Positions 26,519 to 33,623 of a stretch of 43,508 nt of DNA are shown piece by piece. The notes below the pieces were generated by a model. It had not been told where the DNA came from, made no database searches, and worked only from the letters and a program-made list of their open reading frames with translations. Made by a program: the position numbers and the translations under genes. The stretch is from VRUE01 sp036271315. Its GTDB lineage: Bacteria; Actinomycetota; Thermoleophilia; Solirubrobacterales; 70-9. Every line of letters begins with the position of its first letter. Positions within the stretch are counted from its first letter, which is position 1. The stretch lies in the NCBI GenBank assembly GCA_036271315.1, contig DATBAV010000006.1, positions 1 through 43,508 on the forward strand, written 5' to 3'.

Positions 26519-28204
26519 TTGCCCCGCACGATGAACAAGGCGGCGCAGCAGCTGCGCCTCAGCGTTCGGGCTCTGATGCTCGATTTCGAGAATCGCGACC
26601 TCGGTTTGCTCGGCCTGGCGCGGATCGGCGTCTCCTTCGCCAGCTGGAGCTTCACGATCGCGCTCGGCGTCTATGGCTTCGAGGCCCACGGCGTCGTCGG
26701 CGTCGGCCTCGTCGCCCTGGTCCGGCTGCTTCCGGGGGCGCTCGCCTCGCCCCTCGCCGGCCTGATCGCCGACAGCCGCCCGCGGCGCACGGTGCTGATT
26801 GGCAGCGCTCTGGCGATGGCCGCCGTACTTGCCGGAGCGGCAGTGGCAGCCTCGCTCGGCGCCTCGACCGGGGTCGTCTTCATCTTCCCGGCGCTCTTCG
26901 CCGTGCTCTCCAGCGGTTATGTGCCGGCCGAGTCGGCAATGTTCCCGCTGCTGGCTCGCACCCCGCAGGAGCTCTCCGCCAGCAACGTCAACCACAGCGC
27001 GATGGAAAACGCCGGCTTCATCGCCGCGGCGATCGCCACCGGTTTCCTGCTCACCGCGACCTCGCCCGGGTTCGTCTTCGGCGTCGCCTCGGCGGTGCTG
27101 GCCCTGGTGGCGATCACCCTCCTGGGCGTGCGGCGCGACAGTCGCCCGGAGTACGCCGATGACGGAGAGCTATCGAGCGCCGTCCGCGAGATCACCCTGG
27201 GCCTACGCACCCTGGTGGCCCACCCGGCGGTGCGCCTGGCTTCGCTGACGTTGATCGTGCTCTTGCTCTTCGAGGGCTTCGCCGACGTCATCCTCGTCGT
27301 CTTCGCCCTCGAGCTGCTGCACCTTGCCGAGGGCAGCGTCGGCTTCCTCAATGCCAGCTGGGGCCTGGGCTCGCTGTTCGGCGGCGCCTGCCTGGCGCTG
27401 CTGCTCGACCGCGGCAAGCTGGTGGCGGCGATCGCCGGTGGCAGCCTCGTCCTCGGCGCCGCGACGATGCTGCCCGGCATCTGGCCCGAGCAGGCGACTC
27501 TCTACGTCGCCTGGTTCGGCATCGGCATCGGCTTCGTCTTCGTCGAGGTGGCGGCGAAAACCCTGATGCAGCGGTTGGGATCCGACGAGACGATGGGGCG
27601 GGTGGTGAGTGCGCTGGAATCGGGACGCTTGGCGGCGATGGCGCTCGGCTCGCTCGGCGCGATCGTCCTGATCGAATTGCTGCACCCGCGCGGCGCCCTG
27701 ATCGCACTCGGCGCCCTGATGCCGGTCTTCGTCATCTTCTGCTGGTCGCGACTGCGTGCCTATGAGGTCGGCGCCCCGGTCGCCGAGGGGCAGTACCGCC
27801 TGCTGCGCGAGAACTCGATCTTCGCGCCGCTCCCTGTCGCCACCGTGGAGCGACTCAGCCACGACCTCGATCAGATCGAGGTGCCGGCCGGCGAAGACGT
27901 GATCGTGCAGGGTGAGATCGGCGATCGTTTCTTCCTGATCGAGCAGGGCGAGGTCGAGGTTTTCGAAAACGGGGTCTTCCGTCGCAATGAGGGCCCGGGC
28001 GAGTCGTTCGGCGAGATTGCCCTGCTCCGCGACGTTCCCCGCACCGCAACCGTCAGAACCACTGCTCAGAGCCGGCTGCTCGTGCTCGGTCGCGATCGGT
28101 TCCTGCTCGCCGTCGGCGGCCATCGCCGCAGCCACCAAGTGGCCCACACCGTGATCGACGACCGCTGGCCGGGCGAGCCCACTCCCCCCGTGCTCTCCGA
28201 CTAG
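26519..28204 (+). CDS. MFS transporter fused to a C-terminal cyclic-nucleotide-binding domain
   Basis: 561 residues. Residues about 20-420 form a 12-helix major-facilitator permease with the loop 2-3 motif A-like 'GLIADSRPRRTVL' and a 'SAMENAGF' segment, resembling the exporter branch (MFS_3/enterobactin-exporter-like). Residues about 430-545 form a Crp-type cNMP-binding beta barrel: 'EVPAGEDVIVQGEIGDRFFLIEQGEVEVF', then the phosphate-binding cassette 'FGEIALLRDVPRTATV' with the key Glu and Arg. Cyclic nucleotide made by the divergent cyclase would therefore be expected to gate this transporter (inference). The TTG at 26519 has AGGGAG eight bases upstream; the ATG at 26531 is the alternative but is 20 bases from that site. 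The substrate is unknown. Confidence 0.88.
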   Translation: MPRTMNKAAQQLRLSVRALMLDFENRDLGLLGLARIGVSFASWSFTIALGVYGFEAHGVVGVGLVALVRLLPGALASPLAGLIADSRPRRTVLIGSALAMAAVLAGAAVAASLGASTGVVFIFPALFAVLSSGYVPAESAMFPLLARTPQELSASNVNHSAMENAGFIAAAIATGFLLTATSPGFVFGVASAVLALVAITLLGVRRDSRPEYADDGELSSAVREITLGLRTLVAHPAVRLASLTLIVLLLFEGFADVILVVFALELLHLAEGSVGFLNASWGLGSLFGGACLALLLDRGKLVAAIAGGSLVLGAATMLPGIWPEQATLYVAWFGIGIGFVFVEVAAKTLMQRLGSDETMGRVVSALESGRLAAMALGSLGAIVLIELLHPRGALIALGALMPVFVIFCWSRLRAYEVGAPVAEGQYRLLRENSIFAPLPVATVERLSHDLDQIEVPAGEDVIVQGEIGDRFFLIEQGEVEVFENGVFRRNEGPGESFGEIALLRDVPRTATVRTTAQSRLLVLGRDRFLLAVGGHRRSHQVAHTVIDDRWPGEPTPPVLSD

Positions 28205-28217
28205 GTGTTCTCTGTTC

Positions 28218-28526
28218 TCAGCAGTGCCAGCGGCCGAGGCCGGTGACCGGGATCCGGCGCGTCTTGGGATCCATCGAGAGTCGGATCAGTCGGTTGCAGG
28301 TGTAGCGCCCCTGCGCCTCGGTGTGGCGCTCGAGGAAGATGCGGCAGAAGGCGACGTGGGGGCTGTCACGACGGCAGTTGAGGACGCCGTTGCGGATGCA
28401 GCTCTGGTCCTGAGCGCAGGTGCTCTTGGCGAAACTGGCCGCCTTCTCGCGTGCGGCGGGAATCGAGAGTGTGGTCGCAGCCCTGGCCACCGGGGCAAAC
28501 AGGGCGAGGACCGCCAATGTCCCCAC
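28218..28526 (-). CDS. Small secreted Cys-rich protein
   Basis: About 102 residues from a GTG at 28526. A signal peptide ('TLAVLALFAPVARA') leads to a short basic mature domain with cysteines in 'STCAQDQSCIRNGVLNC', 'VAFCRIF', 'YTCNRLI' and at the C-terminus. Six cysteines in about 85 residues suggest a small disulfide-bonded extracellular protein. I do not recognise a family. The start is uncertain, since upstream in-frame codons overlap the DUF3307 gene 30 bp away, with which it probably forms an operon. Composition and the clean signal peptide argue that it is real although short. Confidence 0.6.
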   Translation of the reverse strand: MGTLAVLALFAPVARAATTLSIPAAREKAASFAKSTCAQDQSCIRNGVLNCRRDSPHVAFCRIFLERHTEAQGRYTCNRLIRLSMDPKTRRIPVTGLGRWHC

Positions 28527-28555
28527 GCTGGCTGCCAGCAGATGGCGTGGGGGAT

Positions 28556-28957
28556 TCAGGCGGCGGCGAGCAGCGCCAGCAGGAAGAGAAAGACCATGTG
28601 GAAGCTCTGGTCGAGCGCCAACCGCAGCCCGCCGGGCGGCTGCCCCTGCACTCGCTTGAACCTGCGCATGTAGGTGTCGAGCAGGCGGCCGTCGTCCTGA
28701 ATCATGTGCGGCAGGGCGATCAGCACTGCGACGCCAAATGCCCAGGCGCCGATGTCCGTCGAGAGCCAGATCAGGGCTGGGACGAAGGCCAGCGTGTAGG
28801 TGATGGTGTGGGCGAACAGGGCGCGCCGCGACTCCCGATTCGGTCCGAGGCCGCCGAACTTGTGGGTCGCCTGCCAATCCGTCTGCAGCAGGAAGTCCCC
28901 CACCAGGTGGGAGACCGCGAAGACGGCGAAGACCTCTACCCAGTCCACGGCGGGCAA
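28556..28957 (-). CDS. DUF3307-family membrane protein
   Basis: 133 residues, three to four hydrophobic helices. The N-terminal 'SHLVGDFLLQTDWQA' is the signature of the DUF3307 family, small inner-membrane proteins of unknown biochemical role. A central 'PHMIQDDGRLLDTYMRRFK' region and a last hydrophobic helix fit the family. The start appears to be a TTG at 28957, with a GTG three codons inside as an alternative. It precedes the small Cys-rich secreted protein in the same direction and follows the RCC1-like gene by about 40 bp, so the three may share a transcript. Confidence 0.75.
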   Translation of the reverse strand: MPAVDWVEVFAVFAVSHLVGDFLLQTDWQATHKFGGLGPNRESRRALFAHTITYTLAFVPALIWLSTDIGAWAFGVAVLIALPHMIQDDGRLLDTYMRRFKRVQGQPPGGLRLALDQSFHMVFLFLLALLAAA

Positions 28958-28999
28958 CGTATCGGCTCCATCCCCGGTTTCGGGCCCCGCTCGCCATCA

Positions 29000-30859
29000 T
29001 CAGCGCAGGCGGGGGATCGCCGCTTTCGCAACGTACTGTTGGCCGGGATGCAGGAAGAGGGTGGTTCCCTTGACGAAGTCATCGACGGTGACAACGCCTT
29101 CGCGCACGCCAAAAAGGGTCGAGTTGTCACAGCGGTCGCGGACCAGCCAGACGGTGCCGCGCACCGTCGCCGAGCCGTAGTTGCCGGAGGTCTTGAAGTT
29201 GCCTTTGCCGCTGCCCCAGAGCTTGCGGCCGCCACCCGAGTTGCTCCGCAGCGCGATTCGACCCCCTCGCTCTCGCTTCGACCGCCCGGCGGATTTGCGC
29301 TTCTCGCATTTGAGCTTGCCCGCCAGTTTCAGTTCGGTCTCGCCGGGGCTCTGGCCGACGGCGAAGGTGCCGCCCCAGAAGTAGGCGGACTCAAAACCTT
29401 CTTCGCCGAGTTTCGCCGCCGTCAGGTTGACGACGCCGTTGCCGGTGTCGACCTGGCAGCCAAGCGAGACCTGCTCGGGGACGTTGAGCGGCACGAAGCC
29501 ACCGTCGCCCGGGCACTTCGTCTTGACGATGCCGCCGGCCGGTTCGAGGTTGACGTTGACGCCCGCAACCGGATTCGGAAGCCCGGTGTCCTGGGGCGCG
29601 GCCGCGGCCTGCGCGGGTGCGGGTGGCGCCGGCGCCATAACGAGGGTCACTTCTTCTTTGGCGTCGGGGGTCAGGCCGTTGGCGGCGGACACGGTGAACT
29701 GGAAGCTGCCGGCTTCGGTCGGTATGCCGATGAGATCCCCGTTGGGGGTGAGTTCCAGCCCGACGGGGAGTTTTCCGGAGACGACCGAGAAGCTGGGTCC
29801 GGGAGCCTGCGGAGTGGTTTCAAACTGGTGGTCGTACGGCGTGCCCACTTTCCCTTCCCCGAGCGGGGCGGCGAGCATCAGCGGTTGCACCTGGCCCGCG
29901 CCGTTGTCACCCCAGCAGTCGATCTCACCGGTGGACTTCGTGGCGCAGCTATGACTGCCGCCGGTCGTGACCGCGAGGAACATTCCGCTCGGGACTTCAT
30001 CCAGCTGCCCGGCCGAGTCGTCCCCCCAGCAGGCAAGCGTGCCGTCGGCTCGGATCGCGCAGCTGTGCGACCGGCCGGCCGAGACCGAGACGAATTCGCC
30101 GCTCGGCAGGCCGTCGAGCTGCCCGGCCGAGTCGTCGCCCCAGCAGCTCAGCTCACCCGCGGCGCTGACCGCGCAGCTGTGGGCGCCACCCGCGGCGACG
30201 GAGAGGAACTTGGGCGGGATGGGCGGATCAGGCTGGTGAGAACGATGATGGTGGTGGGGGAGGAAATACCACCACCAAGGGTGATGTACCGGCGGGCTCT
30301 CCTCCTCTTCGGGCGCTTCGTAGAGCTGCCCGGCCGAGTCGTCCCCCCAACAAGCCAGCGTGCCGTCGGTGCGGATCGCGCAAGTGTGCGCGCCGCCGGC
30401 CGAGAGCGAGCGAAACGTCCCGCTCGGGACTTCATCCAGCTGCCGCGCCGAGTCGTCTCCCCAGCAGGCCAGGGTGCCGTCATCCCGGATCGCGCAAGTG
30501 TGGGAGCCGCCGGCGGCTACGGCGAGAAACGTCCCGCTGGGAACCCCGTAGAGCTGCCCGGCCGAGTCGTCCCCCCAACAAGCCAGCGTGCCGTCGGTGC
30601 GGATCGCGCAAGTGTGCGCGCCGCCGGCCGAGAGCGAGCGAAACGTCCCGCTCGGGACTTCATCCAGCTGCCCGGCCGAGTCGTCACCCCAGCAGGCGAG
30701 CGTGCCGTCGGTGCGGATCGCGCAAGTGTGGGAGCCACCGGCCGCGACCTGCTCGGAGCCTGGCGCCGGCAATGCCGTGGCGGATGACGCGCCGACCGTC
30801 GCAAACAGCACCACAGCGACAAAGGCGAGCGCCGTCAAACGGACTATCGGGTGAACCAT
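29000..30859 (-). CDS. Secreted seven-blade RCC1-like propeller protein with His/Trp-rich insertion
   Basis: 619 residues. The signal peptide ends near 'SATALPAP'. Seven repeats of about 38 residues follow (residues about 35-345), each with the core 'GGxHTCAIRTDGTLACWGDD' (conserved His, two Cys, Trp). Seven copies are enough for one closed RCC1-type propeller. Between repeats 4 and 5 sits a low-complexity insertion with EEEE, then His/Trp clusters ('HHPWWWYFLPHHHH'). A putative-Ig (He_PIG-like) domain ('GTPYDHQFETTP', 'SGKLPVGLELTPNGDLIGIP') and a C-terminal beta domain with a basic linker ('KCEKRKSAGRSKRERGG') complete it. Function unknown; probably a surface binding protein. Repeats are nearly identical at DNA level, so copy number may vary. 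Confidence 0.8.
   Translation of the reverse strand: MVHPIVRLTALAFVAVVLFATVGASSATALPAPGSEQVAAGGSHTCAIRTDGTLACWGDDSAGQLDEVPSGTFRSLSAGGAHTCAIRTDGTLACWGDDSAGQLYGVPSGTFLAVAAGGSHTCAIRDDGTLACWGDDSARQLDEVPSGTFRSLSAGGAHTCAIRTDGTLACWGDDSAGQLYEAPEEEESPPVHHPWWWYFLPHHHHRSHQPDPPIPPKFLSVAAGGAHSCAVSAAGELSCWGDDSAGQLDGLPSGEFVSVSAGRSHSCAIRADGTLACWGDDSAGQLDEVPSGMFLAVTTGGSHSCATKSTGEIDCWGDNGAGQVQPLMLAAPLGEGKVGTPYDHQFETTPQAPGPSFSVVSGKLPVGLELTPNGDLIGIPTEAGSFQFTVSAANGLTPDAKEEVTLVMAPAPPAPAQAAAAPQDTGLPNPVAGVNVNLEPAGGIVKTKCPGDGGFVPLNVPEQVSLGCQVDTGNGVVNLTAAKLGEEGFESAYFWGGTFAVGQSPGETELKLAGKLKCEKRKSAGRSKRERGGRIALRSNSGGGRKLWGSGKGNFKTSGNYGSATVRGTVWLVRDRCDNSTLFGVREGVVTVDDFVKGTTLFLHPGQQYVAKAAIPRLR
29900..30760. repeat. In-gene tandem repeats, 114-bp unit
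   Basis: The seven blade-coding units of the RCC1-like gene repeat every 114 bp, interrupted once by the His/Trp-rich insertion at about 30225-30315. Units starting near 30330 and 30557 are almost identical for more than 100 bp at an offset of about 228 bp (two units). This implies recent duplication or gene conversion of a two-blade block. Confidence 0.8.
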
Positions 30860-31001
30860 GACGAGACCTCGTCTCTAGGGAGCGGCCAGGCTACACGAAC
30901 GTTGGATCAGGAATCTCAACTGGTATTTGAACGCTTTGAGGCCGCCTGTTCTCGCGCTCGCAGACGGCCGACTGCTTCATTTGCTTCAATCGGATCACCA
31001 G

Positions 31002-31017
31002 AGAAAGGAGGTGGTCC
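31002..31017 (+). promoter_or_regulatory. Extended Shine-Dalgarno-like sequence
   Basis: AGAAAGGAGGTGGTCC complements the 3' end of 16S rRNA (GGATCACCTCCTTTCT) at 15 of 16 positions, counting the one difference as a mismatch. That is far longer than any other ribosome site in the window. The next start codon is TTG at 31022 (nine bases past AAAGGAGG); ATG follows at 31031. Confidence 0.6.
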
Positions 31018-31021
31018 TAAC

Positions 31022-31066
31022 TTGATTCACATGCTTAATGGGACTCTGGAGGTGCAGGGCCGCTAG
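31022..31066 (+). other. Possible 14-codon mini-ORF (leader peptide candidate)
   Basis: TTG-initiated frame of 14 codons ending in TAG at 31064-31066, reading (M)IHMLNGTLEVQGR. Its only support is the very strong ribosome site just upstream and the hairpin 110 bp downstream. It could equally begin at the ATG at 31031 or be untranslated. The function is not known; it could regulate the VOC gene downstream. Confidence 0.3.
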
Positions 31067-31178
31067 GCGCCGCACTGTTTCGGGGCGCCCGGTGGAATCC
31101 ACCCCGGGCACCGGCGAGCAGGGAATGCCGGGCTTTGTCCCACCCGGACGCTGCTTTCATGCTCGTTACAAGCACCTG

Positions 31179-31206
31179 GCCAGGGCCGCCTTCGGGCGGC
31201 CCTGGC
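31179..31206 (+). terminator. Perfect 12-bp GC-rich hairpin with TTCG loop
   Basis: GCCAGGGCCGCC, loop TTCG, GGCGGCCCTGGC. It ends 22 bp before the GTG of the VOC gene and is followed by only a short T run (CGCTTTCG). It could terminate the unit beginning near 31002 or attenuate the VOC gene; there is no other gene upstream on this strand to terminate. Confidence 0.7.
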
Positions 31207-31227
31207 GCTTTCGAGACTGGAGGAACC

Positions 31228-31596
31228 GTGATCACCAAGACCGACTTCATCGGCATCCCCTCGACCGACGCCGAGCGCTCGCGGCGCTTCTACGTGGAGA
31301 CGCTCGGATTGCGACCCGACGAGAAGGGCAAATACGAGGTCTGGGCGGGCGAGACCTGCTTCGGGATCTGGGAACCGGCGCGGCAGGGGATGGAGTTCGC
31401 GCCGCAGAAAAACGCGCACCCGGCACTGCACGTCGACGACGTCGCGGCGGCGCGGGCGCAGCTCGAGGCCAAGGGGGTCGAGTTCAACGGCGAGACCTTC
31501 GATACCGGCGTCTGCCACATGGCTTTCTTCACCGACCCCGACGGCAACGACCTGATGCTGCACAACCGCTACGCGCCTCCCCCCGCGGCTGAGTAG
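31228..31596 (+). CDS. VOC-family (glyoxalase/bleomycin-resistance fold) protein
   Basis: 122 residues, two beta-alpha-beta-beta-beta units of the vicinal-oxygen-chelate fold: 'DFIGIPSTDAERSRRFYVETLGL' opens the first and 'HPALHVDDVAAARAQLEAKGV' the second, closing with 'FFTDPDGNDLMLHNR'. Members include glyoxalase I, dioxygenases and drug-binding proteins; the exact activity is not readable. The start is a GTG with GGAGG four bases upstream. The gene is preceded by the unusual leader region at 31002-31206 and converges with the MocR gene only five bases past its stop. Confidence 0.85.
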   Translation: MITKTDFIGIPSTDAERSRRFYVETLGLRPDEKGKYEVWAGETCFGIWEPARQGMEFAPQKNAHPALHVDDVAAARAQLEAKGVEFNGETFDTGVCHMAFFTDPDGNDLMLHNRYAPPPAAE

Positions 31597-31601
31597 CGCG
31601 A

Positions 31602-32921
31602 TCAGGCGGTGCGGGTGGCGCTGCTGGGTTGAAGCGCCACCCGGATCGCCTCGGCGAGGCCGTCCGCCTCAGCCGCGGTGAGCGTGCTCGTCGTCACCCG
31701 GATCGCGCGCGGGCTCTGCAGGCGGAAGGGGGCGCCTGGCATGACGGCCCATCCCTGCGCCAGCAGGGCCTGAACGACCGGCGCTTCCTCGGGCACTGGT
31801 ATCCAGACCGCGATGCCGGCCGGCGCCGTGACCTCGATCCCGCGCTCCGCCAGCGCGGCCTGAAACTGCTCGCGGCGGTCGCGATAGGTGTCTGCCGTGC
31901 GCGCGAGCGCCGCGCCTACTCGCTTGTCGCCCCACATCGCCGCGACGAGGTGCTGCAGCAGGTGGCTGACCCACTGCGGCCCCACCGCCTGGCGGCCGCG
32001 CACGCGGCTGATCGTTTGGGCATCGCCCGCCAGGATCGCCAGCCGCAGGTCGGGCCCAAGCGACTTGGCCAGCGAGAGGGTCGAGGCCCAGCGTTCGCGG
32101 CCCGCTGTCAGCGTGACTCGCGGCACGCCGGCAATCGGGCCGAGGTGGTCGTCCTCCACCACCATCGCTCCCGGCGCTTGCGCGAGGACCGCTCGCAGCT
32201 CCCGCGCCCGCCTGTCGTCGAGTGAGGCTCCGGTCGGGTTCTGGCCGCGCGGGTTGAGCACGACCGCGGCGGCACCCTCCGCCAGTGCCGCGGCTAGCCC
32301 GTCGGGAACCATGCCGCGATCGTCGATCGGGACCGGGCGCAGGGCAAGGCCCAGCGCGCGCAGGAGGTCGAAGAGGCCGGCGAAGCCGGGGTCTTCGACC
32401 GCGACCAGGTCCCCCGGCTTGGTGTTGGCCTGCAGCGCCCGCTCGATCCCATCGAGCGCACCGCTGGTGACGGCGAGCGCTTCGCCGTCGATGCCGGTCG
32501 CCCCGAACTCGGCCTCGGCCAGCGCCAGCAACCCGGGCACTGCCGGTTCGTCTCCGTAGAGCTGGGTGGGCGGCTGCAATCGCCGCAGGAAGGGGGTGGC
32601 GTCGGGAAGCAGGGACGGGTCGGGGTTGCCGCTGGCCAGGTCGCGGGCGCCGGCGGGAACGCTGGGTCGCTGTAGTGCCCCGCCGAGGGGAGGGCGCCAG
32701 CTGACCCGGGAGCGGCTGCGTTCGTGGGTGACCACGAGGCCGCGCGAACGCAGGTCCCCAAGCGCCGCCGAGGCGGTAGTCGGGCTAACACCAAGCTCGC
32801 GGGCGATGGTGCGCACGGACGGAAGCGCCTCGCCCGGCGCCAGCGCCCCCCGCTCGATCGCCCGCTCGATGCTGGCGGCGATCTCCTGCCCGCTACTGCC
32901 GCTGATGCGATATTGTGCCAT
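31602..32921 (-). CDS. MocR-type regulator (GntR winged helix fused to aminotransferase fold)
   Basis: 439 residues. A GntR HTH (about residues 8-75; 'PSVRTIARELGVSPTTASAALGDLRSRGLV') is joined to a fold-type I aminotransferase-like domain (about 95-430). The PLP-binding lysine is kept ('SLAKSLGPDLRLA'), as are the 'NPRGQNPTGASLD' and 'VEDDHLG' segments, so PLP binding is expected. MocR proteins sense PLP or an amine and usually control a divergent gene. Here the divergent neighbour is a pyridoxamine-phosphate-oxidase-like protein, which fits vitamin B6 or amine metabolism (inference). The gap of 28 bp carries a dyad operator. The ATG has no Shine-Dalgarno and is probably leaderless. Confidence 0.88.
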   Translation of the reverse strand: MAQYRISGSSGQEIAASIERAIERGALAPGEALPSVRTIARELGVSPTTASAALGDLRSRGLVVTHERSRSRVSWRPPLGGALQRPSVPAGARDLASGNPDPSLLPDATPFLRRLQPPTQLYGDEPAVPGLLALAEAEFGATGIDGEALAVTSGALDGIERALQANTKPGDLVAVEDPGFAGLFDLLRALGLALRPVPIDDRGMVPDGLAAALAEGAAAVVLNPRGQNPTGASLDDRRARELRAVLAQAPGAMVVEDDHLGPIAGVPRVTLTAGRERWASTLSLAKSLGPDLRLAILAGDAQTISRVRGRQAVGPQWVSHLLQHLVAAMWGDKRVGAALARTADTYRDRREQFQAALAERGIEVTAPAGIAVWIPVPEEAPVVQALLAQGWAVMPGAPFRLQSPRAIRVTTSTLTAAEADGLAEAIRVALQPSSATRTA

Positions 32922-32933
32922 AGCAGATACTTA

Positions 32934-32951
32934 ATCTGTACTGTAACAGAT
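32934..32951. promoter_or_regulatory. Dyad operator in the MocR / PNPOx-like divergent gap
   Basis: ATCTGT, six bases, ACAGAT: a perfect 6-bp inverted repeat whose right arm includes the first two bases of the ATG at 32950. A second, overlapping repeat, CAGAT-N5-ATCTG, occupies 32924-32938. TACTGT at 32939-32944 could be the -10 of a leaderless transcript starting at the ATG. The MocR protein is the obvious candidate to bind here. Confidence 0.6.
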
Positions 32952-33618
32952 GAAGACACAACGCACAAAGCTGCGCCGCAAGCCGAGCCGGGGTTCGCAC
33001 GACCGGGCCATGATCGAGGCGATCTTCGACGAGGCGCTGGTCTCCCATCTCGGCGTTGTCGACGACGACTTCCCGGTGGTGATTCCGACGCTGCACGTGC
33101 GGGTGGGGTCGCACGTCTACCTGCACGGCTCGGCCGCGAGCCGTGCCTTGCGGCAGTCCGAGGGTGCCGAGGTCTGCCTGACCGCGACCCTCGTCGATGG
33201 CCTGGTGTTGGCCCGCGCCGCCATGCACCACTCGGCGAACTTCCGCTCGGCGATGCTCTTCGGGCAGGGCAGGTGGATCGATGAGGAAGACGAGAAGCGC
33301 GCCGCGCTCGAGGCGCTGGTGGAAAAGATCGTTCCGGGACGCTGGGGCGACGCGCGCGTCCCCACCGCCAAGGAGCTGCGCGCGACCTCGGTCCTGCGCA
33401 TCCCGCTCGAGGAGGCCTCGGCCAAGGTCCGGACGGGCCCGCCGCTCGACGATGACGAGGACATGGAGCTGCCGGTCTGGGCCGGGGTCCTCGGTTTACG
33501 CACGGTCGCCGAGGCGCCCGTGCCCGACCCATCGCTCGCGGCGGGAATCGAGCTTCCGGGGTACCTGGGCGAGCTGCTGGGAAGCCGGGCAGGTTCGGCA
33601 CGCCAAGGGTCGAACTAG
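32950..33618 (+). CDS. Pyridoxamine 5'-phosphate oxidase-family (FMN-binding split-barrel) protein
   Basis: 222 residues. The split-barrel strands run from 'VSHLGVVDDDFPVVIPTLHVRVG' through 'VYLHGSAASRALRQSEGAEVCLTATLVDGLVLAR' and 'NFRSAMLFGQGRWI'. This matches the NimA/PNPOx-like branch that binds FMN or heme and acts as oxidase, reductase or sensor. The C-terminal 70 residues are acidic and extra to the core. It sits divergent to the MocR regulator and is probably its target. The ATG overlaps the operator and lacks a Shine-Dalgarno, so a leaderless message is likely; an ATG at 33010 is an alternative start but would remove the first strand's lead-in. Confidence 0.82.
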   Translation: MKTQRTKLRRKPSRGSHDRAMIEAIFDEALVSHLGVVDDDFPVVIPTLHVRVGSHVYLHGSAASRALRQSEGAEVCLTATLVDGLVLARAAMHHSANFRSAMLFGQGRWIDEEDEKRAALEALVEKIVPGRWGDARVPTAKELRATSVLRIPLEEASAKVRTGPPLDDDEDMELPVWAGVLGLRTVAEAPVPDPSLAAGIELPGYLGELLGSRAGSARQGSN

Positions 33619-33623
33619 GTGCC

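Larger units (their letters stand above)
30860..31227. other. 368-bp gap with extended Shine-Dalgarno, mini-ORF and terminator hairpin
   Basis: No ordinary gene is seen. The stretch holds, in order: a dyad GACGAG-AC-CTCGTC just upstream of the RCC1-like start, a lower-GC segment, an exceptionally long Shine-Dalgarno-like block (31002-31017), a possible 14-codon frame (31022-31066), a GC-rich segment, and a perfect 12-bp hairpin (31179-31206) just before the VOC gene. The order suggests a short transcribed unit such as a leader peptide or small RNA. Confidence 0.45.

Noticed and set aside
26446..26655. N-terminal extension of the CHASE2 cyclase
   Set aside because: Would overlap the start of the divergent transporter gene, and the added residues do not resemble the family.
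29900..30760. CRISPR-like array
   Set aside because: The 114-bp units are coding and in frame, without short repeats and unique spacers.
28451..30787. Long plus-strand frame opposite the RCC1-like gene
   Set aside because: Its apparent repeats are just the reverse reading of the 114-bp blade units.
31002..31017. Fragment of a 16S rRNA gene on the minus strand
   Set aside because: Similarity stops after 16 bases; flanking sequence does not match 16S, so a Shine-Dalgarno function is likelier.
30851..31066. 71-residue plus-strand frame
   Set aside because: It overlaps the RCC1-like start and its first 55 codons lack a ribosome site; only its last 14 codons follow the strong Shine-Dalgarno.
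31038..31592. Plus-strand frame from ATG 31038 through the hairpin
   Set aside because: Overlaps the VOC gene out of frame and is Arg-rich; the ATG is 25 bases from the strong ribosome site.
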